Source: Bryobacterales bacterium (GTDB taxonomy: Bacteria > Acidobacteriota > Terriglobia > Bryobacterales > Bryobacteraceae). Taken from it: DNA of 59,644 nucleotides. The stretch spans positions 1 to 59,644 of the forward strand of contig JAEUQG010000284.1 in the NCBI GenBank assembly GCA_016789755.1, in the 5' to 3' direction. Positions 53,231 to 59,644 of this stretch are shown piece after piece. Numbering within the stretch: position 1 is the first letter of the stretch; every line of letters begins with the position of its first letter. The notes below the pieces were generated by a model. It saw only the letters and a program-made list of their open reading frames with translations. It was not told where the DNA came from and searched no databases. A program made the position numbers and the translations under genes.

Positions 53231-54057
53231 TGGTTCTGCTGGCGGGAATGGCCTGGGGCGCGGAGCCGCAGCGAGTGGTATCGACGGCGCCGGGATTTAC
53301 GGAGACGATGTTTGCGTTGGGTGCGGGGAAACGGCTGATTGCGGTATCGGATTACTGCCACTATCCGGCGGAGGTGAACAAGTTGCCTCGAGTGGGCTCT
53401 TACTTGAAGCCGAACGTGGAGGCGATTGCGCGCATGAAGCCGGACTTGGTGCTGCTGCATTCGGAGTTGGGATCGGTGGGGCGGCAGTTTGCGAGCCTGG
53501 GGATACGGACGCTGGCGTTGCGGAATACGAATCTGGAAGAGACGTTTGCTTCGTTCCGGCAGATTGGGGCGGCGTTGGGGATGAATGAGGCGGGTGTGCG
53601 GCTGGAGCGGGACACGCGGGCACGGCTGGCGGCGCTGCAGAAAGCATCGGCAGCGAAGCCGGTGCGGACGTTGCTGTTTCTGGTGGGAAGGAATCCAGGG
53701 CGGCTGGATGGGATGATTGCGGTGGGGCGCGGATCGTTTCTGAATGAACTGATTCGCGTGGCCGGCGGGCGCAACGTGTTGTTCGATTCGCCGGTGACGT
53801 ATCCGCAGATCTCGCTGGAAGGCGTGGTGCGGCTGGATCCGGACGTGATTGTGGACATGGGAGACATGTCGGAAACGGTGGGCGTGACGGAGCAGAAGAA
53901 GGCATCGGTGGAGAGGCTTTGGAAGACGCAGAAGGGGGTGCGGGCGGCGGTGCAGGGGCGGGCGTTCGCAGTGGCGGCGGATATCTTCGTGGTGCCGGGA
54001 CCGCGAGTGGTGGACGCGGCGGAAGCGTTTGCGCGAATGCTGGAGGGGCGGCGATGA
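53221..54057 (+). CDS. btuF: Cobalamin-type ABC transporter substrate-binding protein
   Basis: A 278-residue periplasmic binding protein of the BtuF/FepB (cluster A-II, helical backbone) class. It has a short signal peptide (MWLMVLLAGMAWGAE), then 'QRVVSTAPGFTETMFALGAGKRLIAVSDYCHYP', the family opening, read here in separate blocks, and 'MKPDLVLLHSE'. ATG 53221 overlaps the end of cobQ by 10 bases. Position under a B12 riboswitch and next to btuD/btuC-like genes makes corrinoid the likely ligand, although the fold also serves iron-siderophores. Confidence 0.88.
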   Translation: MWLMVLLAGMAWGAEPQRVVSTAPGFTETMFALGAGKRLIAVSDYCHYPAEVNKLPRVGSYLKPNVEAIARMKPDLVLLHSELGSVGRQFASLGIRTLALRNTNLEETFASFRQIGAALGMNEAGVRLERDTRARLAALQKASAAKPVRTLLFLVGRNPGRLDGMIAVGRGSFLNELIRVAGGRNVLFDSPVTYPQISLEGVVRLDPDVIVDMGDMSETVGVTEQKKASVERLWKTQKGVRAAVQGRAFAVAADIFVVPGPRVVDAAEAFARMLEGRR

Positions 54058-54821
54058 TGTTGCGGATGGAAGGGCTCGGGTACCGCTACGGGCAGGCGGC
54101 TCCAGTGTTGCGCGAGGTGTCGGCTGAGGTTGTGGGGCCGGCGGTGATTGCGATTGTGGGTCCGAACGGGGCGGGGAAGTCGACGTTGCTGGATCTGCTG
54201 GCGGGGCAGAAGACGCCGTGGCAGGGGACGTGCGCGGTGCAAGGCAAGCGGCTGGATTTGTTGCGGCGCGATGAGTTGTGCCGCCTGGTGGCGCATGTGC
54301 CGCAGCATGTGCCTCGCGATGTGCCGTTCACGGTGGAGGAAGTGGTGCTGACGGGGCGCATCCCATATGGGGTTGGCTTGTATGAGAGCGCCGAAGATTA
54401 TGCGCTTATGGAGCAGGCGCTGCGGCGCACGCGGCTGGAGGCGTTTCGCGGGCGGCGTTTCGTTTCGTTGAGCGGTGGAGAGCAGCAGCGTGTGTTGCTG
54501 GCGGCGGCGTTGTGCCAGCAGGCTCCGGTGTTGTTGCTGGATGAACCGAGCGCACATCTCGATCCGGAGAACCAGGCGCTGCTGTGGGAACTGTTCGCGG
54601 AGTTGAAAAAGAGCGGACATCTGGTGGTGGTGGTGACGCATCATCTGGCGCTGGCGGCGCAGAACAGCGACCGTATCTGGCTGCTGGACCGGGGAAGATT
54701 GGTGGCCGATGGTCCGCCGGGCGAAGCGCTGGAACCGCGGCGGCTGGAGGAAGTGTTTCATGTGCCGTTCTACTGGCACGGCGGCGACGATGGGAGGGTG
54801 TTTCTGACCTATGGCCGCTGA
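54054..54821 (+). CDS. btuD: Cobalamin-type ABC transporter ATP-binding protein
   Basis: A 255-residue ATPase of the FecE/BtuD type. It has Walker A 'GPNGAGKSTLLDLLAG', a Q-loop in 'VPQHVPRDVPFT', the signature 'LSGGEQQRVLLAAALCQQ', Walker B 'VLLLDEPSAHLDPE' and the switch His in 'VVVVTHHLALA'. The start overlaps the btuF stop (ATGATG/TGA), and the end overlaps the permease gene by 11 bases, a fully coupled set. Confidence 0.93.
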   Translation: MMLRMEGLGYRYGQAAPVLREVSAEVVGPAVIAIVGPNGAGKSTLLDLLAGQKTPWQGTCAVQGKRLDLLRRDELCRLVAHVPQHVPRDVPFTVEEVVLTGRIPYGVGLYESAEDYALMEQALRRTRLEAFRGRRFVSLSGGEQQRVLLAAALCQQAPVLLLDEPSAHLDPENQALLWELFAELKKSGHLVVVVTHHLALAAQNSDRIWLLDRGRLVADGPPGEALEPRRLEEVFHVPFYWHGGDDGRVFLTYGR

Positions 54822-55791
54822 TCTGCGGAAACAGGCGCATTGGGTGATGGCGCTGTCGGTGATCGCTGCGGCGGTGACGGCGGTGGTGTGTCCGTTCGTG
54901 GGCGGATCGGGGATGGACTACGCGAAGCTGTTGCGGCAGGAGGCGCCGGATTGGAACATTTTCCTCAATCTGCGTGTGCCTCGGACTTTGCTGGCGTTGT
55001 TGACAGGGGCGGCGCTATCCGGGGCGGGGGCAATGTTTCAAGCGATGCTGCGCGATGCGCTGGCGACGCCTTCGAGTTTGGGTGTGACGGCGGCGGCATC
55101 GCTGGGGGCGGTGTCGGCGATCGCGTTCTATCCGAGCGACGATGCTTCGTTTCCGGTGGTGTGGCTGGCGGCGCTGTGCGGCGCAGCGGCGGTGATCGTG
55201 CTGGTCTCGGCGCTAGGGCAGGCGCGGCGGTTTTCGTCGTTCACTTTGCTGTTGACGGGGATTGCGATCAACGGTATCTGCACGGCGGTGATCCTGCTGT
55301 TGCATAGCATGGCTGGGATTACGCGGAGCTTTCAGATTACGCACTGGCTGATGGGGGGCATCGATGCGGTGGAGTATACGGTGCTGGGATGGCTGGCGGT
55401 GGCGATTGTGCCGGCGAGTGTTTGGATGCTGCGGATGGCGCGGGTGTGGAACGTGATCTCGTATGGAGAGACGTGGGCGATCGGGCGCGGGGTGGATTGC
55501 CGCAAGGTGACGTGGCAGGGCTTTGTGGTGGGGACGGTGCTGGTGGGGACGACGACGGCGGTGACGGGTCCGATCGGATTCGTGGGGCTGATTGTGCCGC
55601 ACCTGTTGCGCAAGGTGGTGGGTCCGGATTACCGGGTTCTGCTGCCGGCATCGATCTTCGGCGGGGGTGCGTTTCTGGTGGTGTGCGATACGATTTCGCG
55701 CACGGTGCTGGCCCCGGTGGAGGTGCCGGTGGGAGTGACGACGGCGCTGCTGGGCGGGCCGTTTTTCGTATGGCTGCTGTGGGCGCGGTGA
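54811..55791 (+). CDS. btuC: Cobalamin-type ABC transporter permease
   Basis: A 326-residue FecCD/BtuC-family permease with about ten hydrophobic helices. Typical elements are 'LRVPRTLLALLTGAALSGAGAMFQAML', 'NPLATPSSLG'-like 'DALATPSSLGVTAAASLGAV', and the coupling-loop region 'GPIGFVGLIVPHLLRKVVGPD', all read in blocks. It forms the membrane channel with BtuD. It is the last gene of the riboswitch operon; 89 bases separate it from the S41 peptidase gene, with a TACAAT hexamer at 55800-55805. Confidence 0.93.
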   Translation: MAADLRKQAHWVMALSVIAAAVTAVVCPFVGGSGMDYAKLLRQEAPDWNIFLNLRVPRTLLALLTGAALSGAGAMFQAMLRDALATPSSLGVTAAASLGAVSAIAFYPSDDASFPVVWLAALCGAAAVIVLVSALGQARRFSSFTLLLTGIAINGICTAVILLLHSMAGITRSFQITHWLMGGIDAVEYTVLGWLAVAIVPASVWMLRMARVWNVISYGETWAIGRGVDCRKVTWQGFVVGTVLVGTTTAVTGPIGFVGLIVPHLLRKVVGPDYRVLLPASIFGGGAFLVVCDTISRTVLAPVEVPVGVTTALLGGPFFVWLLWAR

Positions 55792-55880
55792 GCGGTTGGT
55801 ACAATGAGGCCGTAAACGATCAGACTCGATGAACGGCCCGTTTTTCGAGCGCGCCGTGTCGCGAGTGGATTGGAGGCCGC

Positions 55881-57083
55881 ATGAAGCAGCGGTTGACGGC
55901 TTTGGCACTCCTTCTGGCGTTGGGCGCGGCGGCGCAGACGGCTCGGGATCAGCGCTTTCGAGAGGACATTGACTTCTTTGCGGAGACGTTGAAAACGCGG
56001 CATCCGGCGCTGTTTCGACAGATCACGGCGGAGGAGTTTGCGCAAGCGGTTGCAGAGTTGAAGACGAAGGTTCCCGATTCCAGCGATGCGCAGATATTTT
56101 TCGGATTGAATAGAATTGCGGCGCGGGTGGGCGACGCGCACACCTATGTTCTGGCGACGGCGGGGACTGGGGTGCGTTCGATGCCGTTGCGGGTACGGGC
56201 TTTTGAGGAAGGCTGGTATGTGATTAGCGCAGGGGGCAGCGCTCTGCCGGCGTTGGGGAAGAGAGTGGCGCGCATCGGTGCGTTTTCGGCGGAGGAGGCA
56301 TTCGAGCGTGTGCGCACGCTGATTCCGGCGGAGAACCGGTGGTGGGCTCTGCAACAGGCTCCGGCGTTGCTGGTGTCGCCGCAAGCGTTGCAGTCGGCGG
56401 GCGTGAGTGAGGCGGCGGACTCTGTGGAGTATGAGTTCGAGGACGGGCTGCGGTTGACGTTGCGCGAGGAGGCGGCGGAGTTGTTCGATTTTCCGAGGAA
56501 AGCGCGGCCGAATCCTCCGCTATACCGGCGCAACGCGGGACTGTATTATTGGTTCGACTACGTGGCGGAATCGCGGTTGATCTATTTGAAGTACGACCGC
56601 TGCCAGCGGGATCCGACGCTGCCGATGGAACGCCTGGCGCGGGAAATGGTTGAGGTGTGGGGGCGTGAGCCGGTGGAGCGCTTCGTCTTCGATTTGCGGA
56701 ACAATAGCGGCGGGGACGCCGGTGTCATCCGGCCACTGCTAGAGGCGCTGGCTGCGTTCCTGGCGACGTCGGGAAAGGCGCCTCCGCGGGGATTCGTTTT
56801 CAGCGGACGGCAGACATTTTCGAGCGGGATGCGGAACGTCGTTGACCTGAAGGCAACGGGGTTGGTGTCGATCCTGGGAGAGCCGACCGGAGGCAGCCCC
56901 AACGGTCCGAGCGAGACCGTGGGGTTCACGTTGCCGAATTCGCGGTGGCAAGGCCAGGTTTCGACGCGGGTGTACACGGCGCCGGGCTACACCGATACAG
57001 TGCCGCCGGACATGGCGGTGACATTTTCTTTCGCGGATTGGGCGGCCGAGCGGGATCCGTACCTGGAGCGGGCCTTGCAGTAG
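55881..57083 (+). CDS. S41-family (tail-specific-protease-like) peptidase, exported
   Basis: A 400-residue exported protein (MKQRLTALALLLALGAAAQ leader). The helical N-terminal region ('FREDIDFFAETLKTRHPALFRQI') is typical of acidobacterial S41 proteins. The catalytic part includes 'FVFDLRNNSGGD' and the nucleophile in 'TFSSGMRNV' (S314 or S315), with 'GEPTGGSPNGPSE' after it. No PDZ domain is evident. It may cleave peptides or short C-terminal tails in the periplasm. It is convergent with the sulfatase gene, 3 bases apart. Confidence 0.85.
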   Translation: MKQRLTALALLLALGAAAQTARDQRFREDIDFFAETLKTRHPALFRQITAEEFAQAVAELKTKVPDSSDAQIFFGLNRIAARVGDAHTYVLATAGTGVRSMPLRVRAFEEGWYVISAGGSALPALGKRVARIGAFSAEEAFERVRTLIPAENRWWALQQAPALLVSPQALQSAGVSEAADSVEYEFEDGLRLTLREEAAELFDFPRKARPNPPLYRRNAGLYYWFDYVAESRLIYLKYDRCQRDPTLPMERLAREMVEVWGREPVERFVFDLRNNSGGDAGVIRPLLEALAAFLATSGKAPPRGFVFSGRQTFSSGMRNVVDLKATGLVSILGEPTGGSPNGPSETVGFTLPNSRWQGQVSTRVYTAPGYTDTVPPDMAVTFSFADWAAERDPYLERALQ

Positions 57084-57086
57084 ATG

Positions 57087-58637
57087 CTATCCCGCGCCGA
57101 GGCGTGATTCGGTGGCGGGCAGAGTCCAAGGCGCGCCGGACGCCCCCTTGGCCTCTTTCACAAGCTGGTTGCAGCGGCGGCGCAGTGAATCGAGGATTGG
57201 CGGACGTGAGGCGGCGAAGTTGTGTTGCTCCCGCGGATCTTCCTTGAGGTGGAAGAGTTCTTCGTAGACGGGTTGCTCACCGCGGATGGAGGCGTCGAGT
57301 GTTTCAGCGTAGGGGTAGGGGGTGTTGCCGCCTTGCGGGAAGCGGCGGAAATAGCGGATGTATTTCCAGTCGCGATCGCGGACGCATTCCACGCGAGGAT
57401 ACTCCTGGTCGGTGAAGAGGTTTTCGCAGAAGACATCGTTGCGCCAGCCGGAGTGGTTTCCTCGCAGGAGAGGGGTGATGGGGCGGCCTTGCATGGAGGC
57501 GGGAATGCGTTCGCCGCAGAGGGAAAGGATGGTGGGGGCGATATCGGCGGGGACGACGAACTGGCGCGACTCCTTCACCTGCGACGCGATGCGCGGGTCG
57601 TAGACGATCATCGGGATGTGGATGGATTCCTCGTAGAGCAGCGCTTTGCCGCCGAGGCCGTGCTCACCGTGGAACAGGCCATGATCGGAGGCAAACAAAA
57701 TGACGGTATTTTGTTCCAGGCCGAGGCGGCGGAGTTGCTCGATCAGCGAGCCGGCGACGTTGTCGATGCCGGTGACGGTCTGGCAGGTGCGGATCTGCAT
57801 CTCGCGCATGGTTTCCGGGGTTTTGACGTAAGAGTAGGACGGGATGAATTGGCCCGAGTAGACATCGCGGGGGATTTTCGGCGAAGCGATGCGGTTGGCC
57901 GCAACATAGGTTTCGGGCAGTCGCAGGTGGCCGGCTTGGTCGCGGTAGGCGGTGCGATAGAGTGCAGGATCGCCGGGGAGTTGGCGCATGGAGTTGGTGC
58001 TGGCCGAGTGCGGCAAGTTGAAACAGAGCGTCAACGCGAATGGAACGCCGGAGGGACGGCGTTTGAGGAACTCGCCGGCGGCGAGGAACTGATCGTCCGG
58101 CGTGAGGAAGCCCGAGGCCCCTTCGAGGAGGACTTCGGGTTGGGTGGCCGATTTGGCGTTGCGATAAACGGGGTGGCGGTCTTTCGGATAGAACTGGATG
58201 TGGCCGTGATTGCCGTACCAGTAATCGAACTGGCGTTCGATGTGGCCGCTGGTGTAGCCGCCGGCGCCGACGGGGGTGTGGTTCTTGCCGACATAGCCGG
58301 TGAAGTATCCTGCTTTGCGCAGCAGCGCGGGATAGGAGAGCGCGAAGGCATCGGGGTGGACGGAGGATTGCGAATTGAAGTTGATGCCGTGCTTGCGCTC
58401 CCACTGGCCGAGGAGGTAGCAGGTGCGGCTGGGCGTGCAGATCGGGCTGGTGGCGAAGGCGTTGCGGAAGAGAGTGCCGCGCGAGGCGAGGGCGTCGATG
58501 TGAGGCGTTTTGACGATGGGGTGGCCCATGCATCCGAGGTAGTCGGCTCGCTGGTCGTCGGTGAGGATGAAGAGGACGTTGGGTTTCGCTCCGGTGAAGG
58601 CGGAGGAAGCGGCGGCGAGAAAGGTTCGGCGGAGCAT
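57087..58637 (-). CDS. Sulfatase family hydrolase (formylglycine type), exported
   Basis: A 516-residue arylsulfatase-superfamily enzyme. It has a short leader (MLRRTFLAAASSAFTG), metal ligands in 'VLFILTDDQRADY', and the formylglycine Cys C67 in 'CTPSRTCYLLGQ', a perfect C-x-P-S-R signature. A further metal site is 'VILFASDHGLFHGEHGLGGK'. It is typical of heparan- or polysaccharide-sulfatase-like proteins in Planctomycetes and Acidobacteria. It belongs to a different subfamily from the sulfatase at 285 (CSPAR motif). No maturation enzyme is in the window. Confidence 0.92.
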   Translation of the reverse strand: MLRRTFLAAASSAFTGAKPNVLFILTDDQRADYLGCMGHPIVKTPHIDALASRGTLFRNAFATSPICTPSRTCYLLGQWERKHGINFNSQSSVHPDAFALSYPALLRKAGYFTGYVGKNHTPVGAGGYTSGHIERQFDYWYGNHGHIQFYPKDRHPVYRNAKSATQPEVLLEGASGFLTPDDQFLAAGEFLKRRPSGVPFALTLCFNLPHSASTNSMRQLPGDPALYRTAYRDQAGHLRLPETYVAANRIASPKIPRDVYSGQFIPSYSYVKTPETMREMQIRTCQTVTGIDNVAGSLIEQLRRLGLEQNTVILFASDHGLFHGEHGLGGKALLYEESIHIPMIVYDPRIASQVKESRQFVVPADIAPTILSLCGERIPASMQGRPITPLLRGNHSGWRNDVFCENLFTDQEYPRVECVRDRDWKYIRYFRRFPQGGNTPYPYAETLDASIRGEQPVYEELFHLKEDPREQHNFAASRPPILDSLRRRCNQLVKEAKGASGAPWTLPATESRLGAG

Positions 58638-58748
58638 GGATGATTTCTCACGATATCACCGGTGGGTGAAGCTTCACCGAACTTTCGCCTGTAATTCATG
58701 AAACCGTAAGCGAGTGCGGCGAAACTCGAAGCAGCAAGGTGCTTCCCA

Positions 58749-59285
58749 GTGACGCAGCAGAGCATTCTGTCTTATATCGAAAGCCGTGACATGCGGATCA
58801 TGAAGCGTGTGCATCGATGGAAGGCTCCGGCGTGGGTACGGCAATGGATGATCTGCGCGACGCGGGGTGGCGATGGATGGTTGTGGTACGTGGTATGCGC
58901 GGCCATTCTGGTGTTCGGAGGAGCGGAGGGCTACCATGCGGTGTGCGAATCTTCGATGGCGGCGGCGGTGGGGATTTTCCTGTTTCTGTGGCTGAAGCGA
59001 GCGACGGGGCGGAAGCGGCCGTGCGCGATCGAGCCGCACTGTTGGGCGTCGCTGCTTCCGCCGGACCAGTTTTCGTTTCCGTCGGGGCATACGATAACGG
59101 CGTTTGCAGTGGCGGTTCCACTGATGCTGCACTTTCCCGAGTTGGGCGCGGCGTTGCTGTTCTGCGCGCTGAGCATTGCGTTGTCGCGCGTGATGCTGGG
59201 GATGCATTTTCTCAGTGACGTGATGGCCGGGGCGCTATTGGGGATTGTGTTGGGGTACGGGGCGCATGCGCTGGTTGTGCGATAG
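58749..59285 (+). CDS. PAP2-family membrane phosphatase
   Basis: A 178-residue integral membrane phosphatase with a GTG start at 58749. The complete PAP2 motif set is K-x6-RP in 'KRATGRKRP', PSGH in 'FSFPSGHTIT', and S-R-x5-H-x3-D in 'SRVMLGMHFLSD'. About five membrane helices are present. Typical substrates are undecaprenyl pyrophosphate, phosphatidylglycerol phosphate or phosphatidate. Unlike the PAP2 protein at 15803, it has no barrel extension. It is divergent from the sulfatase gene. Confidence 0.9.
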   Translation: MTQQSILSYIESRDMRIMKRVHRWKAPAWVRQWMICATRGGDGWLWYVVCAAILVFGGAEGYHAVCESSMAAAVGIFLFLWLKRATGRKRPCAIEPHCWASLLPPDQFSFPSGHTITAFAVAVPLMLHFPELGAALLFCALSIALSRVMLGMHFLSDVMAGALLGIVLGYGAHALVVR

Positions 59286-59294
59286 TAAGTGGCG

Positions 59295-59644
59295 ATGTTC
59301 ATACGGTGTACGCCCGTACCATGGGCCGGTCTTCTTGTGTGCGCAAGTTTTGTTTGGGGCGCGGCGTTCGAGCTGATTCCGGCGCGGATGAAGGAGTCTG
59401 TGGAGCGCGGCGAAGCGGTGGGATATGTGACGCTGGTGCAGCATCGGGGCAAGGTGGCGCATCTCAGCGCGGTGGGGATGCAGGACCGGGAGAAATCGCT
59501 GCCGATGAAGACGGACACGATTTTCCAGGTGATGTCGATGTCGAAGCCGGTGACCTCAGTGGGGATCATGATGCTGATGGAAGAGGGGCGGCTGGCGTTG
59601 ACGGACGCGGTGGAGAAGCATCTGCCGGAGTTTCGCGGGCAGAA
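59295..59644 (+). CDS. Beta-lactamase-fold serine hydrolase, 5' part only
   Basis: The reading frame runs off the right edge of the window after about 116 residues. A signal peptide-like start (MFIRCTPVPWAGLLVCASFVWG) is followed by a class C beta-lactamase/DD-peptidase-like (EstB, COG1680) domain with the S-x-x-K nucleophile motif in 'QVMSMSKPVTSVGIMML'. ATG 59295 is used; an in-frame GTG at 59289 is an alternative. Probable role: esterase or peptidase in the periplasm. Confidence 0.82.
   Translation, partial: MFIRCTPVPWAGLLVCASFVWGAAFELIPARMKESVERGEAVGYVTLVQHRGKVAHLSAVGMQDREKSLPMKTDTIFQVMSMSKPVTSVGIMMLMEEGRLALTDAVEKHLPEFRGQ

Noticed and set aside
1..59644. CRISPR array, prophage or complete insertion sequence
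   Set aside because: I saw no regularly spaced direct repeats, cas genes, phage structural genes, or intact transposase with terminal inverted repeats.

Overview
The window looks like a chromosomal segment of a high-GC acidobacterium, probably Bryobacterales/Solibacter-like. This is inferred from gene content and was not searched. The evidence is two very large Oar-type TonB-dependent receptors with an N-terminal carboxypeptidase-regulatory domain, sulfatases, secreted PQQ-type propellers, a secreted CocE-type hydrolase, several ECF sigma/anti-sigma pairs and many secreted proteins of unknown role. Genes are closely packed, often with 4-nt or longer overlaps. GTG and TTG starts are common.

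Layout: 1-12.6 kb is a scavenging and envelope section: a sulfatase, an Oar receptor, an ECF sigma/anti-sigma/secreted-protein operon on the minus strand, a UPF0173 hydrolase, a CocE-type hydrolase, a PQQ sugar dehydrogenase fused to cytochrome c, and a nucleotidyltransferase. From 13.1 to 16.9 kb there is an NtrB/NtrC-like pair preceded by a sigma-54-like promoter, then a PAP2 phosphatase fused to a probable outer-membrane barrel. From 16.9 to 18.0 kb is a gene-poor scar holding a broken 3' half of a tRNA-Pro and a decayed IS630-family transposase. On the minus strand from 18 to 25.4 kb are an HtrA protease, a short-type valS, rpoD, nrdR and a flippase-like membrane protein.

From 25.6 to 29.3 kb an ECF sigma, its zinc-finger anti-sigma and three LiaF/DUF4097-type proteins form one tight plus-strand operon, probably an envelope-stress module. 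It is followed by a dead DUF433/DUF5615 toxin-antitoxin pair, then the housekeeping operon ffh-rpsP-khpA-rimM-trmD-rplS-rnhB with a small membrane protein. At 35.2-40.6 kb sits the most intriguing unit: an HgdB-like iron-sulfur protein next to a 1194-residue double-domain 'archerase' activase. Both activase repeats keep a Cys pair spaced exactly 39 residues.

From 40.6 to 50.2 kb are a PD40 propeller, a secreted acetamidase-like protein, a DapA-family aldolase, a metallophosphoesterase, a NagX-like acyltransferase, a second Oar receptor and a secreted two-domain VOC protein, followed by tRNA-Leu(UAA). A cobalamin riboswitch at 51.6-51.8 kb leads cobQ-btuF-btuD-btuC, a B12 assembly/uptake operon. 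The window ends with an S41 peptidase, a second sulfatase, a PAP2 phosphatase and the start of a beta-lactamase-fold serine hydrolase.
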